A stretch of DNA of 64,000 bases from Daphnia pulex (taxonomy: Eukaryota > Arthropoda > Branchiopoda > Diplostraca > Daphniidae): assembly GCF_021134715.1 (NCBI RefSeq), contig NC_060019.1, positions 12,476,001 to 12,540,000 on the forward strand. The letters are read 5' to 3'. The notes beneath the pieces are model-generated. The model did no database searches. It was given only the letters and a program-made list of their open reading frames with translations, and was not told the DNA's origin. Shown one piece after another: positions 1 to 10,954 of the stretch. How positions within the stretch are numbered: position 1 is the stretch's first letter; every line of letters starts with the position of its first letter. The translations under genes and the position numbers were made by a program.

Positions 1-1650
1 TAGACTTGACTAGACTGAGAAGGTATATTGGTATCGCACGGAAAGGGTAAAGGAGCGGAAGGAAAAAAATGGAAGGAGTGTGACCACAGATCTAAATAAA
101 GAACTTTACGTTCTCTATATTGGACTTCCCCTCACTAGGTCATCACAAGAAAATCTGTTCCATTTTTTGTACTCCAAGACCTCAGTGAAATGTCCACCCA
201 AAGTTTTTTTTTGTAATTTTATTTTCAAATTAATGTGCGCGGAACGATTAAATCAAGCGTTGCTTTGCGTTAGCTATGTTCCCATTTCAAGTATAATTCT
301 AATCTTGTTGCGTACGAAAATGGAAAGTTGTTGAATGCCTAGCTATTAACTTGTGATTATATGAATAAAATTATAGCCTAATTTTTATTAATCGATCTTA
401 TAGTATCATCGCTGTGAATGACTATCTTGTGTGACAACATATGGGAAATTTTTTAAGACTAAAAAAACTTGCGCAGAACTCACGCAAGCAAGTTCATCAA
501 TGACTGATTGTTGTTAGACTTTTCTCATTTTTTCTCAGCCTCTTCCAAAAACGGCCTATATTTTGTAGGATGAAATTTAAAAACAGAACTGTTGCTAGAC
601 TGAAAATAGAAAGTTGACACACCCGCGGCAAAAAACTCTAGCATGTTCGACCTTTGCTGAGTCACACTACATAAATACATTTACACTATTAAATTAGTCA
701 CAATAATCAGAGCGCGTTCAGAATTTGTTGCTGCCGAACTGTAATGAAAAAAATTATTATTGCAGGGGAATAAGGTTTCCGGAATCCCGTAAATATACGA
801 AGGAATAAATACCCAAAAAGCAACATGCATACGAAAACAACAAACATCAAACTTCGTTTGTAAAAGTCTATTGGGTACATGCAAATAATCTGGAATGCTC
901 AAATATACGCAAATATATGGAAGATGAGTTCAATCCCCGAGTCAAGCCCTATGAAATGCTAGAAAATTTTGAAAAGGCGCACGCCAGTAAGGAGAATAAA
1001 TTAAGACTCTAAGCTTCTATTTAACGTATAATTTTGCTAAATCATAGATAGGCCAACAAAAAAATTTTATTTGTCATGAAAATCAAAAATTTCATTTTTC
1101 TTAAGTTAGCATCCCCCACCCCCCAAAAAAAATCGTCAGGCGCTAATGAAAAACATGCACAAAATTGAATGATTTTTTAAAATATAATTTTTGTTACATC
1201 TAATAACATACCTTAAGAAAATTAGAGATTGGTATGATACTGAACTATTTTTTACTCAATAACCATATTATTTTCTCTACAGCATACAGTCTACATTTAA
1301 ACATCGCCATTTCGCAAACAACCCTATCATAGGCATTTCTTTCAGTTTCGATAATTTAAGTTTCCCGCCGGACGTCAAATTCGGATTGGGAAAATTCGTC
1401 GTCATAGTTGATGGCCTTGATCTAATATATTGGCGCTTCCATCACACCTGTCACAAAACGATTCATAGCTCCACTGCAGATATACCTCATTATAGTGGTA
1501 CCTTGTTTTTCAGTTGTTTTTTAGTTTAAGATTTTTTCTTTGCAAGACAGTGCACATCTTGCACATCCCATCAACAGGACTTCTTAAAAAGGTAAACCAA
1601 TCTTACACAACTACTCCGTATAAAAATTGGAAACATTGTGTGTACAATTC
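1..1650. other. Gene-free AT-rich stretch
   Basis: I see no convincing coding exon, RNA gene or bounded repeat here. The sequence is AT-rich with short homopolymer runs and only short, composition-driven open frames. It may be intergenic DNA or an intron of a gene lying to the left. Confidence 0.5.
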
Positions 1651-1948
1651 TTGGAACAACTATGTGTGACATGAATAAATGTAAGACTGAACACCATTGA
1701 TGCTGCTTTTATCTAACCTTGAAATTAAAAGCACATGGTGAAGTCATTGATACGATCCTAACTTGTATAAGACATGACTTCATCAATCACTTCAAATTGA
1801 AAATTCTATGGTGTAAAAAAATTCTCAAAACAATTTTTTTTATGTATTAGCCTATAATAATTTCATCTCACGGCCACACGTTTTTTGTTGATTTTTCACG
1901 AGGTCTTTTTAAAATCAAAATTCTATTTTTTTCCTTCTTGTGTAGAAA

Positions 1949-2390
1949 ATGGCGGAAGCACAACATTTGGAAATGCAACATCAATTAGTAGTAGACGAAG
2001 AACAGGTAATAGCCCGATCATGGACAGGGGCAATTTGTAGGGGAACTTGGGGTAGAAATCCAGTTCCCGTGAGAATTATTTTGATCACCGACTGCCGTCA
2101 AAATGTCTTGACTCACTACTGAAAAGTATGCATCGCCTACATTTGTTCATGAACATGTTTTAAGGGTTTATGGGCATGTCATTTGTCCACAGCAAATTCA
2201 CAGGTACATATTATTCTTTATTATTTTCCATTAGAAAATAGTTTTACTTTGATTTGTTTTAAATAGGTACTTTGGAATTGAGCATTTTGATAGAACGCTG
2301 AGACAGCATTGCGAGCAGGCTTCAACCACTTCATTCACGGTGCAATCAATCCGGACAACTTTTTGATCTGTGTACCTAACGAAGCACAGA
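1949..2390 (+). pseudogene. Unrecognised gene fragment, left copy, frame-broken
   Basis: This copy starts MAEAQHLEMQHQLVVDEEQV and stays open to about 2120. There, one extra C relative to the right copy (CACTACTGAAAAG against CACTATGAAAAG) brings a TGA into frame. Beyond it lies an apparent intron: a donor at CACAG/GTACAT near 2203 and an acceptor at AAATAG/GTACTTTGG near 2267. A short open exon follows. I could not assign the protein family. It looks like a broken duplicate of an exon set; a functional parent is not in the window. Confidence 0.5.
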
Positions 2391-2712
2391 TCATTCTAAA
2401 GATCTCCGAATTTGGGCTGCGTAAATAAATAATTTTTTAAATTATATTTATTAATCAACTTAATATGTTTAACTCTTATTATTAGACGGGAATCACTGAA
2501 CTGCTGCCGAAAATCGAATTCGCTGTCTCAGATCCAATCAAAGTAAAACTATTTTTCAATGGAAAATGAGAAGAAAATAGTACCTGTGAATTTGCTATGG
2601 ACAAATGACTTGCCCATAAACAACTATAACTTCGTTAGGTACACAGATCAAAATGTTGTCCGGATTGATTGCACCGTGATTGAAGCGGATGAAGCCTGCT
2701 CGCAATGCTGTC

Positions 2713-2943
2713 TCAGCGCCCATAAACCCTTAAAACATTTTCATGAACAAATGTAGGCGATGCATACTTTTCATAGTGAGTCAAGACATTTTGACGGCAG
2801 TCGGTGATCAAAATAATTCTTACAGGAACCGGATTTCTACCCCAAGTTCCCCTACAAATTGCCCCTGTCCATGATCGGGCTATTACCTGTTCTTCGTCTA
2901 CTACTAATTGATGTTGCATTTCCAAATGTTGTGCTTCCGCCAT
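2713..2943 (-). pseudogene. Unrecognised gene fragment, right copy
   Basis: This is the reverse-strand copy of the fragment in the left arm. It keeps the reading frame open for 76 codons (MAEAQHLEMQ... to ...ENVLRVYGR) and then stops where the right arm is rearranged. The acceptor-like TTCTTGTGTAG just upstream of the ATG suggests this is really an internal or first coding exon of a spliced gene. No domain is recognisable. It could still be transcribed as part of a hairpin. Confidence 0.4.
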
Positions 2944-3232
2944 TTTCTACACAAGAAGGAAAAAAATAGAATTTAGATTTTAAAAAGACCTCGTGAAAAA
3001 TCAACAAAAAACGTGTGGCCGTGAGATGAAATTTATTATAATACATGTTACCATAGAATTTTCAATTTAAAGTGATTGATGAAGTCATGTCTTATAAAAG
3101 TTAGGATCGTATCAATGGCTTCACGCTTCACCATGCGCTTTTTTAAATTTCAAGGTTAGAAAAAGCAGCATCAATGGCGTTCAGTCTTACACTTATCTAA
3201 TGTCAGTATGTCACACATAGTTGGTCCAAATT

Positions 3233-3795
3233 ATACTATTTTTAAATATAGAGCCTATACACATCTATTTGATCGAATTGAAGATAGCTTACACAATTGT
3301 TCAAAAGGGTTCACTCTTTCTTTTCGTTCAATGGACCCATCAGCAGTGCCAGCATGATGATGAACCAAGTAATTTTTTTTCTAATTGGTTGCACGTACCA
3401 ATATTTCATGTTAAATGTAATAAATTGTAAACACAATTCAAAAAGAGGCTTTACTTTCTTAACTTGTGGCATTGCAAAGGATTCTTAGATTAAGATATCT
3501 CAAGTCGAAAACTCAAGTCGAAAAATGCGAATGTTCAACGAATTTTACTACAATAAATATGGGGGCGTCACTAAATCTCGGGGTTCTTGCTTAGCGGAAT
3601 GGACACGGGGTCACCATTTCCCCCGAGCATTATTGTAAAATGGTTTATTAATCAAAAAGAAATTGCCAACCCTGATCTGGTAAACAATAGAATTAAGAAT
3701 TTGTATTGAAAGGGAAATTCCGGATAAGGCAAAAAAATTGACAAGCGAACCCTATGAGCGACGTAGGACAGTTAACTGGGCCCAATTTAAATCCT
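3233..3795. other. Intergenic / exportin-6 3' flank
   Basis: No gene recognised. It contains the 3' untranslated and downstream region of the reverse-strand exportin-6 gene. Confidence 0.4.
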
Positions 3796-6700
3796 TCAAC
3801 ATTGGTAGAGGCTTGCGCTGGAAATGTTGGTTGAACGGAAACATCGGAGATCATTGGTAAGTCGATGGACGTTTTGCGTAAAAGAAGGAAGATCCTAATA
3901 ATAAAAAAAGGGAGTAAAACCGTAGAAGATACAAACGAAGAAAAATAGAAATAATTATGTGTCATGTTTTTACCGTATCATTGGTGAAGCTACTTTTTAA
4001 TGCAATTCTCTGATAGTCTTCAATCCCTTGGCAACTTAGAAGGTAATCTGGAAGGAGTTGCTGAAAGAAGGCTTCGAAATCAGGAGAAGCCATGGCATAA
4101 ATAGCTAATCCTATTTCCTCTCTCAGAAGCTCGTGCGATCCATTGGTTAGTACATTCAAAAGGGTACTTATAAACTGACTGGCAATTCCATCACGGAAAA
4201 CGGACTTTGCAAAAAAACACAAATACTCTATAAACAAGAGTAGCGAAAAGTCTTTGGCACAATATCGAACTTACTTTGTGGTACAATTTCCATTTTGATT
4301 GAAGATTATCGAGGGCCTCGAGATTTTGTTTAAAAATAGTAATATCCGGCATTAAGAACGACTGTCCGTAGGAAGTCATAATGGCGATAAACTGTGGTCG
4401 ATTATCCATTTGTTCGGCACGATCCAAATCTCGAGACCCGTATGTCATCAACACCGATCCTACAAATAAAGAAAAAATAAAAATCTATCCATTGCATTAG
4501 AAATTGTTTACCCTTAAAAAACGAACGCCAATGATGACGTAAAATCAAAGTCAGCAAATGGTAGAACGTTTCTTTTATATCAGGCGAGTTCACCTAGAAA
4601 TGACAAAAATGAGAAGAGTGATGGATAGTAAACAATACGTAAAGGCATATTTTTAGACCTGCAAGATACAAGGATGGATATGATCCAAACACAATGATAA
4701 GGTGTTAGGCAAAAAACGTTTGAACGTATTGCCTGGTTCTTGGATAACAATTTGTAAAATCCGCAAGAGCCTATATCCAAGCATAAATAACTAATTAACA
4801 TGCGGTTCAATATCCCTTCTAGTTTTATAAAAACTTGCTGTTCTACTGCTCGGATTCCATGAACGTTGTCGTGTTGCAGAATTTCTTGAATATTTTGTTG
4901 TTTAAATATTTCCAGGAAGGTTTGAACCGCTTTCTCAGCGCGCCCTATTCCAAGCTGACTTAACAAGCTATCGAATATGGCCACATACAACTGAAAGATG
5001 GCTTCAGTCACCTCTGAAAAAGGAAAGCAAAATTCTTAATCAGGTTAACGTCACACTACGCGGATAATAAATTCATACCTGAATCATGAATGTAGTACGA
5101 TAGCAGAATCAGAGTCGGTTCAATCCACGGACCAAGAACCGAGAACAAGGCCGCTTTTGAAGCAGTAGTTTCATCACGAACTAGGCCAGCCAAGTCGGCC
5201 AGCAAAGCCAGTGTGGATATCACAACAGATTTGCCTTGGACTAAAAAGGGCGTCAATGGTTCTCTTCCCAGTTCTTGCACTAATATTCGCGTGGCCTGGG
5301 TAGCGCGATCCAAGGTCAACTGAAGGCGTGATTGTCGCTCTTCCCAATGCTGTTCTTCGGTGGTGCAGTTACGCCAAGTCACAATGGCAGAACCCAAGAC
5401 GCAACGCATCAATTCTCGATGAATCTAAGCATAACACACCGTCCAGTTGACAAATTATAACATATATAATAACGAAAGTTGAAACAAACAGCTGGTGGTA
5501 GATAACTGATTTCGTAAACCGAATGGAACACTTCCATCCACGAAGGGCAAGTCCATAAATCCGCTGTGCGTATGACGTTGACGACAGACGAGAGTAATTG
5601 CAATCCTGCCTGATACACCTTTTCTCGATTATTCTCTTTCACACTTCCAGCAGTGGCCCTCATGTTACACCAGGATGGACTAAAAACGTCGATTGCAGAC
5701 GCAACAAGTGCGGAGACTAGTGAGTTCACTGGCTCTTTGGGACCATCACCGTGGGCCCACATGGATATCCAGTGACACCACGCCTGCAGAGATGACAAAA
5801 CGTGTGCATGTCTATTTAAAAAAATAAACGGTTACACAACGAATTTTTAATATTAAAACCGGTGGTCTATGCTCACACTAAAGATAACGTGGACTTGAGC
5901 TCATCCGCAGGAATGCCGACAAAATTTAAATTAGACACCACTGATCCGTAGGAGGCCAAATCAACAAGTTTTTGAACAAGTGATTTCCCTACTTCGAAGC
6001 TAGAGATGAAGATGTATTAATATCTTTTAATGTAATTATGAAGATTTATAGTAATTACTGAGTGCAATAATCAGGCCCAGTGTGCAGTTCAGAAAGACGT
6101 CCAACAAGTTGAATCAGCATGGCAAGATCTTTGAAGAGAACCAACATTTCTTTAAGCTGATCCTTTGACTCTATCCGAACGATGTTGTTATTTGTGGTAG
6201 AAAGAGACGTTAATGATAGATAAGCTGAAGTGCATCGCTGGAAAGGTTCGTTTAATAATGAAAGCGTCTGATTTCTGACTAACTCTCCCGCAGTAACGAA
6301 AATTTCAATAGACTGATGTTGTATTTTTTGGCGTTCAGTTTCCATCTGCAATTCATGTAAAAATAAATCGTAAATAAAACTAGACACTCTATGATTTATA
6401 ATCCTTGAGTATACATTGCCATCAATCGCTTCGTCATCTAGTTCTTCAAGTTGGGTGATGTTACTGGCAAAAAGCGTTTTGCGGAGTACGTGTTCACTAA
6501 GGGTTACCAATGAGTCTTGGTAACGTGAAGCTAAGGAATCTCCATTAAAAATGGGCTGGCTTCCGTTGATATTGCTTGATTGCTTCACATAGTTGAGAAA
6601 TACTTGCCAAGTGTCAAGGCACGATGCATAACGACCCCAGTCAGCTTGTTCGAATGTAAAGCTGAAGAAGAGGGAAAGGAACTGCGGGACGCTGAACTGT

Positions 6701-8264
6701 GGTAGAAGACGGCCTTCTAACCGTCTTAAGTGGTTTGATACCAACAGATGAACAAGTTCAACAAGCTTTTCAAGGAATCTAAAGAACAAAAAAAATGTGA
6801 TCAGTTATGAAGCATTGTTGTGACAGGGTTAGAACGAGCGTGACAAACTGAGCAAGTTCAGCTTAACTTACTGAGGACGTGGTTGCTGGGGTAAATGGAC
6901 ATTGTTCAAATTGTTGACAAAATGATGGAGAATAATGCAGCAATTATTGAAAAGAAGTACAACAAAGTTTTCGAATTCAGCCGGGACACAGTTCTTGTAA
7001 AGGATTTCATTTACTGTTCCCAAGGCAACAACTGGAACACTAAGTTCTGCTTTCAGTATTGGAAAATAAAATAGTAATAATAAAATAATATTCAAAGCAA
7101 AGAGTATGTATCCTTTTATACCGTTGGATGTGCTCATCATGGGTTGCAATTCTTCGGTCCCCATGCCGACAAAGCGAAAAATCAGCTCCATCAGTTGAGG
7201 AGTTACATGACTCGAGAGTGGAATCCACGTAAAAAAATGCGTCAGACATTGGAGGACAAGCCGGGCAACAGGTTCGGCTTCCGAGTTCAAAGATTGTGAA
7301 CTACTATTATTTCCCGTAGACAAGTTCTGATGATGTGGAGAAGAGCTTTCAGGAGGAAGAGGATTAGTAGGTGATGGAGGTGGTGTGCTTGTTATGGAAT
7401 GTGCCCGTTTTTCCCAGATAGATTGAAGCAGTCCTAACAAAAAATCGTGTTATGAATTCGTCAATCGTAGAGCTAACATGTTAATACCAGTTAGAATCGC
7501 CAATATCTGAGGTATAAGTTGTAAAAGTCTTTGCTTTAGCTCTGCTTTCCTGCTAGAAAGTAGACCATCCCTAGGTGTACCAAGCTCCTCTGATGTAGTC
7601 TGAAGGAATAGAAGTCCAAGTATGGTAGATGAACTACTAGAAGATGAAACTTGCATCAGGACATCACTAAAGAAATCTGGATACTTTTGGGGCCAATCAG
7701 ATCTTGCAATATGGACAACTAATTGAACAGCCTACAAAGTAACTATAGAAATAAAGTGGACATTTAACTAAACTCTTGTGGAAGATTTACCTTGTTACGA
7801 ATGAAATAAGGGGCAAACTGATGCTTTTCTAAGAGCCAGTGATATAGAGTTGTGCGCAATTCAACTTGTTCTCCATTGGATAATCCAGTCCATCCTTTAG
7901 TTATGACACCCTGTTTGATGGAAGAAGGGAAAAAAATATTTCATTCAATAATTAAGGTAGATATTGATTTTTTTATTTACTACCTCTAAAACAGTCAAGG
8001 AATACATGGCAGTCTGTGGATTCGTGGTTTGACTCAGAAAATAAAGTGCATCTTTCCAAGCTCCCTTCTGGCGACTAAAGTTATCCAGAGCCTGGTGAAT
8101 TTTTTCTATTTGCTCTTTGTTCGCATTTCCAGAAAAGAGTTCATTGACATATAGTTCCAGAGTAGCAAGGGAAGATGAACTTCCATCCTAAATAAATGAA
8201 TATTTATAAATTCAAATGTCAGTCTGTATTTCTTATGAGTATGTTAATCATTTAAACATACCAT
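3796..8264 (-). CDS. XPO6: Exportin-6 (nuclear export receptor for profilin-actin)
   Basis: This is a karyopherin-beta family export receptor which, in animals, carries profilin-actin out of the nucleus with RanGTP. I read about 15 coding exons on the reverse strand. The first contains only the ATG (8262-8264). The next are 7984-8187, 7791-7910 and 7488-7731. The last ends with TGA at 3796-3798. Family-diagnostic stretches appear in order: AWKDALYFLSQTTN, LQTTSEELGTPR, SITSTPPPSPT, the TQLEELDDEA block, an HHWRSFFKG block, MTSYGQSFLMPDI, LLREEIGLAIYAMAS and DLPSFTQNVHRLTNDLR just before the stop. Exon junctions checked keep frame. Length and block order match the animal family (about 1,100 residues, HEAT-like helices throughout). 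The C-terminal 15 or so residues diverge from vertebrate proteins. I am sure of the family; some internal boundaries (exon 5/6, and exons in 4.2-5.9 kb) are approximate. Confidence 0.93.
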
Positions 8265-8913
8265 TGCAGCAAAGATGAGTTTTTATAACCAATTAATAAC
8301 ATGTGCACAGTAACCAAATGATCACTGCATATTGCTTATTAAGCTAATTAAATTTTAAAACTTATCACAAAACATTATTCAGAAGCAAATGGGTTTCAAT
8401 CCTGTGGTCATATTTTACGATTAACGAGAGACTATTTAGTAAAACCGTCTCAACATTGCCATTTGTTTTTACTTTTGTTTTTGTATTTTATCTGACGTTC
8501 CGTCCGAGCCGAGTACCAAGGTTTATCAAGATTTAATTCAAGGTGTAATTAATTTACTCGACGGAAAAAATTTTCCAATTTAGTATTATAGGTAGTAAAT
8601 ATTTCTTTAATTTGTATGGGAAATCGAATTTTTTATTTAAAAAATTCACTTGTTTGAACGTTTCCCGCACAAGCTACCGCTACCTTAATTTAATTAATTA
8701 AAGGGGAAAAAGAAGCATATTTTCCAATTACTTAAATGTAACTTGAGTTGACACATTTATTTCTTTTAATTTTCTGTTTCATACCATTACCAACAGTAAG
8801 ACAAGTGTGATTAATAAACAGCATGAAGAAACCACTATGCAGACTAAGAATTTATGAAGAAAAACATCAAGTGATTTTTGTGAAATCAGATAATCTTGTA
8901 AGAGTATGTTGCA
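8265..8913. other. Intergenic spacer between exportin-6 and PCBD
   Basis: This is AT-rich sequence holding the exportin-6 5' region and, to its right, the PCBD 3' UTR. A reverse-strand AATAAA lies at 8756-8761, about 150 bp past the PCBD stop, and is a plausible polyadenylation signal. Nothing else is recognised. Confidence 0.45.
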
Positions 8914-9457
8914 TTAAGTTGATTTGACTTTTTCAATAAAATTGGCAAGTTTCACATCTCTTTGGCTAAGCCCATTAACATCATGTGTTGAAAGAGTAAT
9001 TTGGACTTTGTTATAAACATTAAACCACTCAGGATGATGGTCCATTTTTTCAGCTTGTAGTGCTACCTTTGACATAAACCCCCATGCCTATTTAGAGGAA
9101 GATTATTAAGAATCGATCAATATGAAGAACACAATGCAAGAACACAATTTTGTACATTTAAAACTTTACACACCTGATTGAAGTCTTGACAGACAAATTC
9201 TTTGTAAATAGCATCCCTGTTGCTAACCAAAGTCCAACCAGCATCATGTAATGGATTCAAAAATGTAGTTCTTTCTTCGTCAGTTAGTTTACTTGCTGCC
9301 TAAAACCAGGTTTTCCAATAAATGTTTTAAAATACAAGTTTGCAAAAAAAGCATACGAAGTTACCATTTTCTTTCCACGCTGAAACGTTAGCTGCCAGTT
9401 GATGAAAGGAAGAAACGGAACTGAAGTCTTCCTTACATTCAAGGCCAGAATACTCAT
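8914..9457 (-). CDS. PCBD: Pterin-4a-carbinolamine dehydratase (PCBD/DCoH family)
   Basis: The enzyme dehydrates 4a-hydroxytetrahydropterin to quinonoid dihydropterin, recycling the tetrahydrobiopterin cofactor of aromatic amino-acid hydroxylases. There are three coding exons: 9365-9457, 9174-9299 and 8914-9087. Every junction keeps frame and the sum is 130 residues. The core reads [12 protein letters not shown], then [20 protein letters not shown], then [20 protein letters not shown], with a late [14 protein letters not shown]. The paired histidines with proline (DHHPEW) and the later THD histidine are the family's catalytic residues. The first exon adds about 31 residues ([20 protein letters not shown]...) that are basic and hydrophobic without acidic residues. 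This resembles a mitochondrial presequence, or an alternative start; the protein could also start at the Met that ends exon 1. In animals the protein can double as an HNF1 dimerisation cofactor; nothing here tests that. Confidence 0.95.
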
Positions 9458-10954
9458 TTATGGCCTAGCTCCGAGCAAAGATTTAGTTTGGAATTTAAAT
9501 TTCAGACGTTTGTCTTTCGGGCCTGCAGGTAGCAATAACAAATAGCCATAGCTTACTGTATAGTTCAAGCCTGAAGCCTTCCTTTGACGCCCGCTTATTA
9601 ATTTGACGAACCTGCCGACTTTTTCTCAAGGTCGAATGAAATGTCAGCGCAACCTATTGATGGAAAATACTAGTTCTTAAACAAGCGCGCTGTTACACTC
9701 AAGCGGAAGTAGAAACAACCGGCTTTGGCATTTTGCGAAATAATTTTGCAAAATTGCGTTAGAATTGGAGAACGATTCTTTAGTTAATTTGTGTCAGTAC
9801 TAAAATTGATGTTTTATTCCTATAGAAAATCTATGCTACAGATCACACGCCGTTTCTTTGAATATTAAAAACATTAAGTAACCGTTACTACTTAATAATT
9901 TTTGTATATATATGTGTATATGCAAGAGCATGGCACTCGCCCAGCAGCAACATTAACAAGCACACAATTTTCAATTCGTCACTTAATAACGCAAAACGAA
10001 AAAGGGCATTTATCAAACTCTCGTACAATTGATGAGAATTGTTGAAATATTTTTGTGCACGCTCATATATAAGAACAAACCCCTCGGCTGCTGGTGAGAG
10101 ACGAGGGACATGGGGTAGTCTATCGGGGGAAAAAAAAAGAACAATAAACAAGGAGATGAAAGGAAACCAGTACTGCGGTTACATGACGGTAAAGCACCTT
10201 GCGTAGGAGGGACTCGTCGTAACAACTGAAATGGCCAAAATAGCTCAGACATTTTTGTATATAACCTTGAGCGCTGGATCGCTAACGAAAAACGGGAAAT
10301 GAAAAAAAAAAAAGTTCTTTTCTTTTTTCTTCAATAGTTTCAGCATGTGTTTTACAGGCATGGAGCGATGAGATAGAAGAGGCCGAGCGATTACGAATCA
10401 ACATTTTTAGATGACGATCGCACATAAAGGACTATGTAAAGTAAGCCCGAAATTTAACGTTTAACAAAATTAAAGAAAAAAAAAAAACCTAAAGAGCAGC
10501 CACCAGAGTTGATAGAATATGCCATTTCGATATAACAAAAAAAAAAAAAAAATGAAATTATATGAAGATGAAAGCCATGTCATTTTTTTTTTAGTCCTTT
10601 GGTCATTGAATCGCAATGCTGGATTCAAAGATTGCGTGCAGTATCGACAAAATCACTGGCCACAGGCAACAAAACATACACAAAAGACACTGAATCATCA
10701 GAATCGAACGAGGAGATTTGAAGGATTCGCTTGTCGTCTGCTTCCAGAGATTCCTTCGACACACACACACATCTCCGTCATAATATAACGGCCCGCTTAA
10801 AACGCTGGCCCTCGTCACCATTCTACACGGAGAATGGAAATTGGTTTTCCTTTTTTTTTTTGGGTGGTGGGTGGGGGGGTATTCGGAGGCCGTGGTATAG
10901 TAATTATTATTCATTGTCTAGCGAAGCAGCATGTTGAGGAATCGTTTACAGTCA
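9458..10954. other. Intergenic region and OATP 3' UTR
   Basis: The left part is the PCBD promoter region, and the right part must include the 3' UTR of the reverse-strand transporter. It contains A-runs, a poly-T/G stretch near 10850-10880 and a short CA repeat at 10760-10770. No gene recognised. Confidence 0.4.

Larger units (their letters stand above)
1653..3232. repeat. Large inverted repeat (foldback) built from a split gene fragment
   Basis: The left arm (about 1653-2382, + strand) and the right arm (about 2540-3232, read on the - strand) are the same sequence. Matching blocks include the exon-like piece beginning ATGGCGGAAGCACAACATTT (left from about 1949, right from about 2943) and a further block at 2298-2382 against 2632-2717. 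Both copies carry an intron-like acceptor (TTCTTGTGTAG) just before that ATG, so the duplication was DNA-based and not retrocopied. The arms are not collinear: a segment at 2161-2255 in the left copy lies in a different relative place in the right copy (about 2540-2625). Small indels separate the arms. The spacer is about 150 bp. I do not recognise the encoded peptide. Confidence 0.8.

Noticed and set aside
2559-2756. 65-codon forward ORF in the inverted repeat
   Set aside because: It runs antisense across the rearranged right arm and ends with its boundaries; better explained as a shadow of the duplicated fragment.
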